Assembly (NCBI GenBank): GCA_036384915.1
Contig: DASVLJ010000026.1
Coordinates: 1 to 64,000, forward strand
Direction: 5' to 3'
DNA from: PKWO01 sp036384915
Lineage (GTDB): Bacteria; Pseudomonadota; Gammaproteobacteria; Burkholderiales; Burkholderiaceae_D
Length of the DNA stretch: 64,000 bases
Part shown: one piece after another, positions 26,375-35,675 of the stretch
How the letters are laid out: every line of letters begins with the position of its first letter
Numbering within the stretch: position 1 is the stretch's first letter
Program-made: the position numbers and the translations under genes
The notes under the pieces: model-generated
Told to the model about the DNA's origin: nothing
The model's input: the letters and a program-made list of their open reading frames with translations, nothing else
Databases searched by the model: none

Positions 26375-29287
26375 ATGTCCGACAAGCCAAACAAACCGGC
26401 CGAGAAAGCCAAGCATCACGTCAACATGACGGAAACCCCCTTCCCCATGCGCGGCGACCTCGCCAAGCGCGAGCCGCAATGGGTCAAGCAGTGGCAGGAA
26501 CGCAAGATCTACGAAAAGATCCGCGCCGCCTCCAAGGGGCGCAAGAAATTCATCCTGCACGACGGCCCGCCCTATGCCAATGGCGACATCCACATCGGCC
26601 ACGCGGTCAACAAGATCCTCAAGGACGTCGTGGTCAAGACGCGCCAGTTGGCCGGCTTCGACGCGCAATACGTGCCGGGCTGGGATTGCCACGGTATGCC
26701 CATCGAAATCCAGATGGAAAAGCTGTACGGCAAGAGCCTGCCGACGATGGAAGTGCTGACCAAGTCGCGCGCCTATGCCGGCGAACAGATCGAACGGCAA
26801 AAGAAGGACTTCATCCGCCTGGGCGTGCTTGGCGAGTGGGACAATCCGTACAAGACCATGGCCTTCGGCAACGAAGCCGATGAGATCCGCGCGCTCGGCA
26901 AGCTGCTGGAGAAGGGCTACGTCTACCGCGGCCTGAAACCCGTCAACTGGTGCTTCAACTGCGAATCGGCCCTGGCCGAAGCCGAAGTCGAATACCGGGA
27001 CAAGCGCGACCCGGCCATCGACGTGGGCTTCCCCTTTGCCGAACCGGACAAGCTGGCCAAGGCCTTCGGCCTTCCCAAGCTGCCGACCGACAAGGGCTAT
27101 TGCATCATCTGGACCACAACGCCCTGGACCATCCCGGCCAACCAGGCATTGAACGTGCATCCCGAGTTCGAGTATGCGCTGGTGGAGACCGTGCGCAACG
27201 GCGAGACCATCCTGCTGCTGTTGGCCAAGGACCTGGTGGCCGACTGCTTGAGCCGATTTGGTCTGGAAGGCAAAGTCATCGCCACGACCAAGGGTGAAGC
27301 ACTGTCGCTGATCAACTTCAAGCACCCCTTGTCGTCCGCCGACCCGGGCTATGACCGTTTGTCGCCGGTCTACCTGGGCGACTACGTCACGCTCGACACC
27401 GGTACCGGCATCGTCCACTCCTCGCCCGCTTACGGCCTGGACGACTTCATCTCGTGCAAGGCGCACGGCATGAAGGACGACGACATCCTGATGCCCGTGA
27501 TGGGCGACGGCAAGTACGCTTCATGGCTGCCCTTCTTCGCCGGCATGACGATCTGGGAAGCCTCGAAGCCGATCTGCGCCAAGCTCGAGGAGGTCGGCTC
27601 GCTGTTCAAGCTGGTGATGTTCGACCACAGCTACATGCACTGCTGGCGCCACAAGACGCCCATCATCTATCGCGCCACCTCGCAATGGTTCGCCGGCATG
27701 GACGTGACGCCCAAGGATGGCGGCCCCACGCTGCGCGAAACCGCATTGCGCGGCATCGATGAAACTGCCTTCTTCCCGTCATGGGGCAAGGCGCGCCTGC
27801 ACGGCATGATTGCCAACCGCCCGGACTGGACGCTCTCGCGCCAGCGCCAATGGGGCGTGCCGATGGCCTTCTTTATCCACAAGGAAAGCGGCGAACTGCA
27901 TCCGCGCACACAGGAATTGCTGGAGCAGGTTGCGCAGCGCGTGGCGCAAGGCGGTATTGAAGCCTGGCAGGCGCTCGATCCGAAGGAACTGCTGGGCAAC
28001 GACGCCGAGCACTACGTCAAGAACAAGGACACGCTGGACGTGTGGTTCGATTCCGGCTCCACGCACCAGACCGTACTGCGCGGCTCGCACGCCGAGCAAT
28101 CGCACTTCCCGGCCGACCTCTATCTGGAAGGTTCGGACCAGCACCGCGGCTGGTTCCACTCTTCGCTTTTGACCTCGGCCATGCTCAACGGCTGCGCGCC
28201 ATATAAAGCACTGCTGACGCACGGCTTCGTGGTCGACGGCGACGGCAAGAAGATGTCGAAGTCCATCGGCAACACGGTCGCCCCGCAAAAGGTCGCCGAC
28301 ACGCTGGGCGCCGAAATTCTGCGCCTGTGGGTGGCCGCAACCGACTATTCGGGCGAACTCTCGATCTCCGATGAAATCCTGAAACGCGTCACGGAAAGCT
28401 ACCGCCGTATCCGCAACACGCTGCGCTTCCTGCTGGCCAACACGTCCGACTTCGATCCGAAGAAAGACGCACTGCCGCTCGAGCAATTGAGCGAGATCGA
28501 CCGCTATGCCATCGTGCGCATGGCCTCGCTGCAGGAAGAAGTGCTGGCGCACTATGAGGTGTTCGAATACCACCCGGTAGTGGCCAAGCTGCAGATGTAT
28601 TGCTCGGAAGATCTGGGCGGCTTCTACCTCGACATCCTGAAGGACCGCCTCTACACCTGCGGCGAGAAGTCGCAGGCACGCCGCTCGGCCCAGACCGCGA
28701 TCTGGCACATCACGCACGCCCTGCTGCGTCTGATGGCGCCCATCCTCTCCTTCACCGCCGAAGAGGCATGGTCCTTCTTCGCCGGCAAGGAAGAGTATGA
28801 AGCGGCCGGCCAGACCATCTTCACGCAGACCTATTACGATCTACCCAAGGTGGGTAATGCCGCAGCCCTGGCCGACAAGTGGAACCTGATTCGCAATGTG
28901 CGCGCCGAGGCAATGCGCCGCATCGAGGAAGTGCGCGTCTCGGGCCAAGTGGGTTCGTCGCTGCAAGCCGAAATCGATGTCTATGCCGAAGGCCGCATCT
29001 TCGACGCGCTGCAGAGCCTGGGCGACGATCTCAAGTTCGTGCTGATCGTTTCGCGTGCCGACCTCCATTCACTGGACAAGGCGAACGGTGCCGACATCGT
29101 CACCGAGAAATTCGCCGATGACAGCACGGCCGGCTTTGCGCTGAAGGTATCGGCCTCGACGCATGAAAAGTGCGAGCGCTGCTGGCACTACCGCGCCGAC
29201 GTCAATGCCGATGCGGCGCATCCCGGTATTTGCGGGCGTTGCGCGAGCAATCAGTTCGGCGATGGCGAGCCGCGACACTTCGCCTAA
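26375..29287 (+). CDS. ileS: Isoleucyl-tRNA synthetase
   Basis: The 970-residue class I synthetase has its HIGH motif at 73-76 (P-Y-A-N-G-D-I-H-I-G-H), the C-W-R-H editing/CP1 region, and K-M-S-K-S at 626-630. A C-terminal zinc finger carries C-E-R-C-W and C-G-R-C. It charges tRNA-Ile and edits valine. The full length agrees with bacterial type 1 IleS. Confidence 0.98.
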   Translation: MSDKPNKPAEKAKHHVNMTETPFPMRGDLAKREPQWVKQWQERKIYEKIRAASKGRKKFILHDGPPYANGDIHIGHAVNKILKDVVVKTRQLAGFDAQYVPGWDCHGMPIEIQMEKLYGKSLPTMEVLTKSRAYAGEQIERQKKDFIRLGVLGEWDNPYKTMAFGNEADEIRALGKLLEKGYVYRGLKPVNWCFNCESALAEAEVEYRDKRDPAIDVGFPFAEPDKLAKAFGLPKLPTDKGYCIIWTTTPWTIPANQALNVHPEFEYALVETVRNGETILLLLAKDLVADCLSRFGLEGKVIATTKGEALSLINFKHPLSSADPGYDRLSPVYLGDYVTLDTGTGIVHSSPAYGLDDFISCKAHGMKDDDILMPVMGDGKYASWLPFFAGMTIWEASKPICAKLEEVGSLFKLVMFDHSYMHCWRHKTPIIYRATSQWFAGMDVTPKDGGPTLRETALRGIDETAFFPSWGKARLHGMIANRPDWTLSRQRQWGVPMAFFIHKESGELHPRTQELLEQVAQRVAQGGIEAWQALDPKELLGNDAEHYVKNKDTLDVWFDSGSTHQTVLRGSHAEQSHFPADLYLEGSDQHRGWFHSSLLTSAMLNGCAPYKALLTHGFVVDGDGKKMSKSIGNTVAPQKVADTLGAEILRLWVAATDYSGELSISDEILKRVTESYRRIRNTLRFLLANTSDFDPKKDALPLEQLSEIDRYAIVRMASLQEEVLAHYEVFEYHPVVAKLQMYCSEDLGGFYLDILKDRLYTCGEKSQARRSAQTAIWHITHALLRLMAPILSFTAEEAWSFFAGKEEYEAAGQTIFTQTYYDLPKVGNAAALADKWNLIRNVRAEAMRRIEEVRVSGQVGSSLQAEIDVYAEGRIFDALQSLGDDLKFVLIVSRADLHSLDKANGADIVTEKFADDSTAGFALKVSASTHEKCERCWHYRADVNADAAHPGICGRCASNQFGDGEPRHFA

Positions 29288-29298
29288 ACTACCCGCAA

Positions 29299-29463
29299 CA
29301 CCCCTCTCCCGCGGGCGGGAGAGGGGTGGGGGAGAGGGTGGCAGTGCTTTGACTACACCTGGGTAAGCGGATCGCTTGGCAGGTCGAATATCAGGATTCA
29401 ATCGGCTGAGCCAGATCGCGATCACCCTCTCCCCTACCCCTCTCCCACCCTGCGGGAGAGGGG
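29299..29463. repeat. Compound palindromic repeat between ileS and lspA
   Basis: A perfect 14-bp-arm hairpin (CACCCCTCTCCCGC, 29299-29328) and a second hairpin (CCCCTCTCCC / GGGAGAGGGG, 29437-29463) flank an outer inverted pair, GGGGAGAGGGTG (29329-29340) and CACCCTCTCCCC (29423-29434). The whole is a nested palindrome of REP-doublet type. It can attenuate or stabilise ileS-lspA readthrough. Confidence 0.85.
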
Positions 29464-29491
29464 AGTTTGAACCGCATCAGCATCCGACAAC

Positions 29492-30001
29492 ATGGCCACA
29501 AAACCCACCCGCATCCCCACCCAATCCAAGTCCGGCCCCGGCATCGCCCTCTGGCTCGGCCTGTCCTTCATCGTCGTCCTGCTCGACCAGATCAGCAAAG
29601 TCACCATCACGCGCAGCTTCCACGAAGGCGAAATCCATCGCGTCACGTCGGTCTTCGACCTGACGCTGGCCTACAACCGCGGCGCAGCCTTCAGCTTCCT
29701 GGCCGGCGAATCGGGCTGGCAGCGCTATGCCTTCATCGCGCTGGCCGTTGTCGCGGTGATCTTCGTGCTGTATCAGCTGAAGCGCAATGCCGGCAAGACG
29801 CTGTTCTGCTGGTCGCTCGCCCTGATCCTGGGCGGCGCCGTGGGCAACCTGGTCGATCGCGTGCTCTCGGGCCGCGTGGTCGATTTTCTGCTGTTCCACT
29901 GGGAAGCCCATAGTTTCCCCGCCTTCAACCTGGCCGACAGCGCCCTGACGCTGGGCGTGATCCTGTTCATCCTCGACGAATTCCGCCGGGTCAATAAATA
30001 A
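29492..30001 (+). CDS. lspA: Lipoprotein signal peptidase (signal peptidase II)
   Basis: The 169-residue inner-membrane aspartyl protease has four hydrophobic segments. The conserved catalytic regions are G-N-L-V-D-R-V near 113 and F-N-L-A-D-S-A near 144, each supplying one Asp. It removes signal peptides from diacylglyceryl-prolipoproteins, for example the lipoproteins encoded elsewhere in this window. Confidence 0.97.
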   Translation: MATKPTRIPTQSKSGPGIALWLGLSFIVVLLDQISKVTITRSFHEGEIHRVTSVFDLTLAYNRGAAFSFLAGESGWQRYAFIALAVVAVIFVLYQLKRNAGKTLFCWSLALILGGAVGNLVDRVLSGRVVDFLLFHWEAHSFPAFNLADSALTLGVILFILDEFRRVNK

Positions 30002-30056
30002 GCGTTCCGCGTAACAACTGTTAAACTAATGTGATGAAAGCGACAGCGGAGCAAGC

Positions 30057-31250
30057 ATGGAACTCGCAGGCAAACGTATCGTACTCGGCCTGACCGGCGG
30101 CATCGCCTGCTACAAGGCGGCCGAACTCGCGCGCGGGCTCGTCAAGTCCGGCGCCTCGGTGCAAGTCGTCATGACGGCGGGTGCCACGCAATTCATCACC
30201 GCGATGACGATGCAAGCCCTGACCGGCCACCCGGTCTATACCGATCAATGGGACGCGCGCATCCCCAACAACATGCCGCACATCGACCTGACGCGCGATG
30301 TCGATGCCATCGTCGTCGCCCCCTGCACGGCCGATTTCATGTCCAAGCTGGCGCATGGCGCCGCGGACGATCTGCTCTCCACGCTCTGCCTGGCGCGCCC
30401 CGCTCTGCTGCCCCTGATGGTAGCCCCGGCGATGAACGTCGAAATGTGGCAAAACCCGGCAACCCAGCGCAATGTGAAGCAACTGAAGGAAGACGGCATC
30501 GCCGTGCTCGGCCCCGACGCGGGCGAGCAGGCTTGCGGCGAAACCGGCATGGGCCGCATGCTGGAAGCGGGACAATTGCTGGAAGATATCGTTGCGGCCT
30601 TCCAGCCCAAGATCATGGTGGGCAAGCAGGTGCTGATCACGGCCGGCCCGACCTTCGAGCCGATCGACCCGGTGCGCGGCATCACCAACCTGTCCTCGGG
30701 CAAGATGGGCTATGCCATCGCGCGCGCCGCGCGCGAAGCCGGCGCGGAAGTCACGCTGATCTCGGGCCCGACTGCGCTGGCCACGCCGCAAGGCGTGCAC
30801 CGCATCAGCGTGCAGACCGCCGAGCAGATGCATGGCGTGGTCATGTCGCACGTCGCGGACAAGGACCTGTTCATTGCCGTCGCCGCCGTGGCCGACTGGC
30901 GCGTGGCCAGCGTCAGCGAGCAAAAGATGAAGAAGGATGAGGGCGGCGGCTTCCCGCAGCTCGAATTCGAATTGAACCCCGATATCCTGGCCGAAGTCGC
31001 CGCGCTGCCGAACCGCCCCTATTGCGTGGGCTTCGCCGCCGAATCGGAACAATTGATGCGCTACGGCGAAGAAAAGCGCAAGAAAAAAGGCATCCCGCTT
31101 TTGGTCGGCAACATCGGCCACAACACGTTCGGCAAGGATGAGAACGAGCTGATGCTGTTCGACGACAAGGGCCACACCCACCTGCCCAAGGCCGACAAGC
31201 AAAAGCTGGCGCGCCAACTGGTGGCCGAGATCGTGCGGCGCCTGGCCTGA
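30057..31250 (+). CDS. coaBC: Phosphopantothenoylcysteine decarboxylase / synthetase
   Basis: The 397-residue bifunctional enzyme of coenzyme A synthesis has an N-terminal CoaC flavodoxin-like half (L-G-L-T-G-G-I-A-C-Y-K-A; A-P-A-M-N-V-E-M-W). The C-terminal CoaB half shows I-T-A-G-P-T-F-E-P-I-D-P-V-R and N-L-S-S-G-K-M-G. It overlaps the next gene by 1 bp (TGATG). Confidence 0.97.
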   Translation: MELAGKRIVLGLTGGIACYKAAELARGLVKSGASVQVVMTAGATQFITAMTMQALTGHPVYTDQWDARIPNNMPHIDLTRDVDAIVVAPCTADFMSKLAHGAADDLLSTLCLARPALLPLMVAPAMNVEMWQNPATQRNVKQLKEDGIAVLGPDAGEQACGETGMGRMLEAGQLLEDIVAAFQPKIMVGKQVLITAGPTFEPIDPVRGITNLSSGKMGYAIARAAREAGAEVTLISGPTALATPQGVHRISVQTAEQMHGVVMSHVADKDLFIAVAAVADWRVASVSEQKMKKDEGGGFPQLEFELNPDILAEVAALPNRPYCVGFAAESEQLMRYGEEKRKKKGIPLLVGNIGHNTFGKDENELMLFDDKGHTHLPKADKQKLARQLVAEIVRRLA

Positions 31251-31645
31251 TGCTCGAAGTCGCCGGCGCCGCGCTGATCCGCGTCTACCAGCGTCATCTT
31301 TCCCCGCGCAAGGGCTATCGCTGCGCCTACGGCGTGTTGCACGGTGCCGGCACCTGCTCCTCGATCGGCCTCGCCATCATGGAACAACAGGGTTTTTGGG
31401 CCTTCTGGCGCCAAATGCCTTTACAATTCGATGCCTGCAAGGCGGCGGCTCTATCCTTGCGCGAGGAGCGGGAGAAGCGCGAGTTGGAGACTCCGCAAGG
31501 TCGTCTTGTAAAGCGCTGCTGTGGCACACCCAACACCGACGCGGAATGCGAATTCATGCGCCGCGACTATGACGTGGTTGCCTGCAGAACCCTGCTACGC
31601 TCTACACAACATGCAAATGGCGGCGATTGCTGCAGCCTATTTTGA
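31250..31645 (+). CDS. YidD-like membrane-insertion factor with Cys-rich C-terminal extension
   Basis: The 131-residue product has the YidD-like core Y-Q-R-H-L-S-P-R-K-G-Y-R-C-A-Y (residues 13-27), then G-T-C-S-S-I-G-L-A-I and F-D-A-C-K-A-A. Typical YidD proteins are about 70-85 residues. This one adds ~55 residues with C-C, C-E-F, A-C-R and D-C-C, for nine cysteines in all. It is translationally coupled to coaBC. The role in membrane protein insertion is inferred from the family only. Confidence 0.7.
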   Translation: MLEVAGAALIRVYQRHLSPRKGYRCAYGVLHGAGTCSSIGLAIMEQQGFWAFWRQMPLQFDACKAAALSLREEREKRELETPQGRLVKRCCGTPNTDAECEFMRRDYDVVACRTLLRSTQHANGGDCCSLF

Positions 31646-31658
31646 AAATACCTCGTCC

Positions 31659-32108
31659 ATGACAAATATCGACCTCAAAATCCTCGACCCGCGCATGAAA
31701 GACTTCCTACCCGCCTATGCCACCACGGGCAGCGCCGGCCTGGACTTGCGCGCCTGCCTCGACGCCCCGCTGACGCTCGAACCGGGCAGCACCCACCTGA
31801 TTCCCACCGGCCTGGCAATCCACATTGCCGACCCCGCCTATGCCGCCATGATCCTGCCGCGTTCGGGCCTGGGCCACAAGCATGGCATCGTGTTGGGGAA
31901 CTTGGTAGGCTTGATCGACTCTGATTACCAAGGTCAATTGATGGTTTCCACATGGAATCGCGGGAGTGAGGCATTCACCCTGCAACCCATGGACCGGCTG
32001 GCGCAACTGGTGATCGTGCCCGTGCTGCAAGTCGGATTCAATATCGTGGAAGACTTCGATGCCAGCACGCGCGGCGCGGCCGGATTCGGCAGCACCGGAA
32101 AACAATAA
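31659..32108 (+). CDS. dut: dUTP diphosphatase
   Basis: The 149-residue protein carries the five dUTPase motifs, including G-S-A-G-L-D-L-R-A, P-R-S-G-L-G, G-L-I-D-S-D-Y-Q-G and R-G-A-A-G-F-G-S-T. It hydrolyses dUTP to dUMP, keeping uracil out of DNA and supplying thymidylate synthesis. The ATG at 31659 fits the family N-terminus; the longer upstream frame overlaps the YidD-like gene. The coaBC-dut linkage is conserved in proteobacteria. Confidence 0.97.
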   Translation: MTNIDLKILDPRMKDFLPAYATTGSAGLDLRACLDAPLTLEPGSTHLIPTGLAIHIADPAYAAMILPRSGLGHKHGIVLGNLVGLIDSDYQGQLMVSTWNRGSEAFTLQPMDRLAQLVIVPVLQVGFNIVEDFDASTRGAAGFGSTGKQ

Positions 32109-32140
32109 GCCCAATCTCGGGAACGACTTCCTTCATCGCC

Positions 32141-33208
32141 ATGATCCAATCGACTTTGACCCGACTGCCAAAGTTTGCCGCATTCTTCCTGTTCGCCGTC
32201 CTGTGCGCCTGCCAGACGCCGCCGCCCGCACCGCCCGTAGCCGTGCAGCCCAAGCCTCCTGCACCAGCACCGGTGCCCGACCATTCCGCCGAAATCGCCG
32301 CGCGCAATGCGGCCTTCAAGGATCTGGTCGCGATGCAGGCCAGGCTGTACCGTGTCGCCGCGCCGCTGCTGTTGAACAACCTCAACCTGTGCCAGCGCCG
32401 CGCCTACCTGCTCGGCTTCACGGCCAAGAACAAGTATTCCTACACCAGCGAATTCGTCGATAGCGCAGCCACCGTGCTCGGCCTTGGCGACCAGTTGCAG
32501 ATCATGAGCGTGACGCCGGGCAGCGGCGCCGCCTCGGTCGGTTTGAAGAACGGCGACAAGCTGGTCGCCGTCGGCGAGGTGCAATTGCCGCAAGGCCCGA
32601 GTGCGGAAATGCAGGCGCATGGCGTGCTGGTCTCGCTGCTGTCGGAGAAGACCTCGATCGGCATGACCATCAACCGCAACGGCCAGGACATGCAATTGCA
32701 AGTACCGCTGACACATGCCTGCGCCTTCAGCATGGAGGTGGGTAATACGGATGCCGTCAACGCCTATGCCGACGGCCACCGTGTGCTGCTGACGCGCGGC
32801 ATGCTCAAGGCAATGTCTTCGGACGACGAGCTGGCCATGGTCATCGCCGGAGAAATGGCACGCAATGCCTTGAACCACCCGGCCAAGCTGCACAGCGCCA
32901 ATGCCATGTCCGACAGCATCGACGACCTGGTGCGCGTGCATCCCGAACTCGACAAGCTGCCCCAGCTAAAAGCCCCCGGCGAGGAATTCGACCTCGCCGC
33001 CGACAAGCGCGCCCTCTACATGCTGGCCCGCGCCGCTTACCCGTTCGACGCTTACGCCGGCTTCTGGACCCGCATCAGCACGCCCGGCGGCCCGGCCGAT
33101 CCCTACGCCGCCCAGCATCCCTTGACGCAACGGCGCAATGCGGCGATCGGGCGCCTGATCGCCGAAATCAAGGGCAAGCAGGCGGCGAAGAAGCCGATCC
33201 AGCCTTAA
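32141..33208 (+). CDS. PDZ lipoprotein with degenerate M48-type peptidase domain
   Basis: The 355-residue protein has a signal peptide and lipobox L-C-A-C (Cys24), a proline-rich linker, and a PDZ-like domain (about 110-185: I-M-S-V-T-P-G-S-G-A-A-S-V-G-L-K-N-G-D). An M48-like helical region follows. Where active relatives have H-E-x-x-H this one reads D-D-E-L-A-M-V-I-A-G-E-M-A-R-N (about 228-242), so both zinc histidines are lost. It is probably a catalytically dead membrane-anchored scaffold or chaperone. No downstream operon partner is evident. Confidence 0.7.
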   Translation: MIQSTLTRLPKFAAFFLFAVLCACQTPPPAPPVAVQPKPPAPAPVPDHSAEIAARNAAFKDLVAMQARLYRVAAPLLLNNLNLCQRRAYLLGFTAKNKYSYTSEFVDSAATVLGLGDQLQIMSVTPGSGAASVGLKNGDKLVAVGEVQLPQGPSAEMQAHGVLVSLLSEKTSIGMTINRNGQDMQLQVPLTHACAFSMEVGNTDAVNAYADGHRVLLTRGMLKAMSSDDELAMVIAGEMARNALNHPAKLHSANAMSDSIDDLVRVHPELDKLPQLKAPGEEFDLAADKRALYMLARAAYPFDAYAGFWTRISTPGGPADPYAAQHPLTQRRNAAIGRLIAEIKGKQAAKKPIQP

Positions 33209-33308
33209 CCCCTTCCCAGGCGAGCCGGCACTTGCCGGCCTGGCTTCCCGTATCCGCTCGCGCCGGATATCATCGCGGACGATATCGACATTCGACACGC
33301 CCGCCACC

Positions 33309-35564
33309 ATGCCTATCCGATTTCCGGCGACACACCTTCTTCCTGTCGTCTTTGCGCTTTGCGTTTTCCCTGCCAGGGCTGCCGACGACGCCATCATCCT
33401 CATCGGCCGAAAAGTGTCCGAAACCACCGACACCATGCCGGTCTCCGCCACCTCGCTCCCTTCAACCTGGCTGAACGATCTCGATGCCCGCTCGTTCGCC
33501 GATGTGGCCCTGCTCGTACCCAACCTGTCCTATGCCTACGGCAACGGCGAATCGTCGAGCAATCTCGGCTCGGCCATCTCCAATGCGCGCACCGTGGCGA
33601 TACGCGGCATCAGCGGCGCCAATACGGTGGGCTTCTATCTCGACGACATGCCGCTGCCGGTCAGCATCGACCCGCGCATCCTCGACGTGCACGACATCAA
33701 GGTCTTGCGCGGCCCGCAAGGCACGCTGTATGGCGAAAGCTCCCTGGGCGGCAATATGCAATGGATCGGCAACGTGCCCGACCTGAACCGGGATTCGCTG
33801 CAAACCAGCATGGCTGCCGGCGTTACCGAGCATGGCGGCGCACCGGACGCTTCAGCGTCCGCGGTCATGAATCTCGTACTGGCGCCGCAGCGATTAGCCA
33901 TGCGTCTGGCTGCGTTCACGGAAAACGATGCGGGCTACCTGACGCGCACCTATCCCGCCGATCCCGGCAACCCGGCATCGCCGCTCAGCGCGGTCGACAA
34001 CCAGGGCGCCGAACGCAGCCAGGGCGCCTCGCTCGCGTTGCGCCTGCAGGCCACGCCACAACTGGGCTTGAGCCTGAAACTGCTGGCGCAGCGCAGCGAC
34101 GGCTACGGCTTCCCCGCTGCCTATGCCCCGCTGCCCGGCTTCACGCCCATCGCCACGCTGGCCCATACGGAAAACGTGCAACCGACCGTCAGCGACGCCT
34201 GGACCCTGCCCTCGCTGGGGCTGGATTACCAGGGCGAAGGCTGGCGCCTGCACTCCTCGCTCGGCTACTTCGACCGCCACAGCCAGGATACGGAGGATTC
34301 AACCGAGGGCACGGCCCAAGCCATCACCGCCGCGACCGGCACAACACTGGCGCCGCAACCCTACGCCTGGACCGCCTTCCACGACAACCGCCAACTCACG
34401 CATGAAACGCGCATCGCGCTCGATCCTGTCGCCGGCTTCGATGCCACGGCCGGGTTCTACTACTCTTTGAACCGCAGCCATTGGAACATCCCGGCCATCA
34501 ACGGCCAGGGCGTGTCTGCCGCCGGCCTATGGCCGAGCGACCTGCTCTGGGTGCAAAACGACGCCGGCACGCAGCGCGACATGTCGCTCTATGGCGAAGC
34601 GCACTATGCCCTGACGCCGCAATTGGGCCTGACACTGGGCTTGCGCCACTACTGGCTGAAGCAGGCTGACCAGATGTTCTATGACGGCTTGCTCGGCGGC
34701 GGCGCCTACCGTTCCGATACCGCCACACGCGAACAAGGCACCAGCCCCAAGCTGGCGCTGACCTATCAGGCGAGCGAACAGGCGACGGCCTATGCCACAG
34801 TCAGCCAGGGTTTCCGCGCCGGGGGCGCGCAGGGGCCGGTGACCTATCCCGGCTGCGCACCGGACCTGGCCGCGATCGGCCAGACCAGCGAATCGATCGC
34901 CCATATCGCACCGGACTGGGTGTGGAACTACGAGGCGGGCGTGAAACTGGAACCGGCTGCGGGATGGCATCTCGATGTCGCCGCCTTCCACCTCGATTGG
35001 CAGCACATCCAGCAAAGCATCTTCCTGCAGCATTGCGCGTTCTACGTGATCGGCAACGCCGGCGCCGCGCGCGTCAATGGCGGCGAGATCGAACTGTCGG
35101 GCAAGGTAAACAGCCGATTGTCCCTGCGCGCCGCACTGGGCTATGAAGATGGGCGCATCACCGCCACCGGCGGCACAGGCCAGGCTGTGGGATCGCGCAT
35201 CTACCAGCAGCCGCGCCTGACGGCATCGCTGGCGGCAGACTATACATTTCCTATCGCACCGGGCATGAGCGGCTTCACAGCCGGCGATGTCGGCCATACC
35301 GGCGACAGCATATCGGCCAACGGCGGCGTAGGTTCGAACCTGATGCGCCCCGCATACACGCTGGCCAACCTGCGCGGCGGGTTGCGCTGGAAAAGCAGTG
35401 AGCTATCGCTCAATGTCGCCAACCTCACCGACGCGCGCCCCAATCTTGGCGACATCAGCTACGTCGGCTATGAACGCTTCGTTGCCGGGACCTCGACACC
35501 GATGCCGCAGGTGGCCACGCTGCCGCCGCGCACCGTTACGTTGCAATGGTCGCAGCGGTATTGA
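33309..35564 (+). CDS. TonB-dependent outer-membrane receptor
   Basis: The 751-residue protein has a signal peptide ending near P-A-R-A (residue 24). Its plug domain has R-T-V-A-I-R-G-I-S-G and D-I-K-V-L-R-G-P-Q-G-T-L-Y-G-E-S-S, and a 22-strand-type barrel ends in an aromatic-rich terminus (W-S-Q-R-Y). A possible TonB box is D-D-A-I-I-L-I-G. It is convergent with the nadR-pnuC pair, so a nicotinamide nucleoside or related substrate is a reasonable inference. Siderophore or glycan uptake is not excluded. Confidence 0.9.
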   Translation: MPIRFPATHLLPVVFALCVFPARAADDAIILIGRKVSETTDTMPVSATSLPSTWLNDLDARSFADVALLVPNLSYAYGNGESSSNLGSAISNARTVAIRGISGANTVGFYLDDMPLPVSIDPRILDVHDIKVLRGPQGTLYGESSLGGNMQWIGNVPDLNRDSLQTSMAAGVTEHGGAPDASASAVMNLVLAPQRLAMRLAAFTENDAGYLTRTYPADPGNPASPLSAVDNQGAERSQGASLALRLQATPQLGLSLKLLAQRSDGYGFPAAYAPLPGFTPIATLAHTENVQPTVSDAWTLPSLGLDYQGEGWRLHSSLGYFDRHSQDTEDSTEGTAQAITAATGTTLAPQPYAWTAFHDNRQLTHETRIALDPVAGFDATAGFYYSLNRSHWNIPAINGQGVSAAGLWPSDLLWVQNDAGTQRDMSLYGEAHYALTPQLGLTLGLRHYWLKQADQMFYDGLLGGGAYRSDTATREQGTSPKLALTYQASEQATAYATVSQGFRAGGAQGPVTYPGCAPDLAAIGQTSESIAHIAPDWVWNYEAGVKLEPAAGWHLDVAAFHLDWQHIQQSIFLQHCAFYVIGNAGAARVNGGEIELSGKVNSRLSLRAALGYEDGRITATGGTGQAVGSRIYQQPRLTASLAADYTFPIAPGMSGFTAGDVGHTGDSISANGGVGSNLMRPAYTLANLRGGLRWKSSELSLNVANLTDARPNLGDISYVGYERFVAGTSTPMPQVATLPPRTVTLQWSQRY

Positions 35565-35675
35565 ACCGTGCCGGGCGGCTGGGCGCAGCGAGGTGCCAGT
35601 TCCTCAGCAAGCACAAAGCCCGATCATGAAAATTGGTTACCAATGCCAGGTGAACAACACCGATTTCATGTCGCC

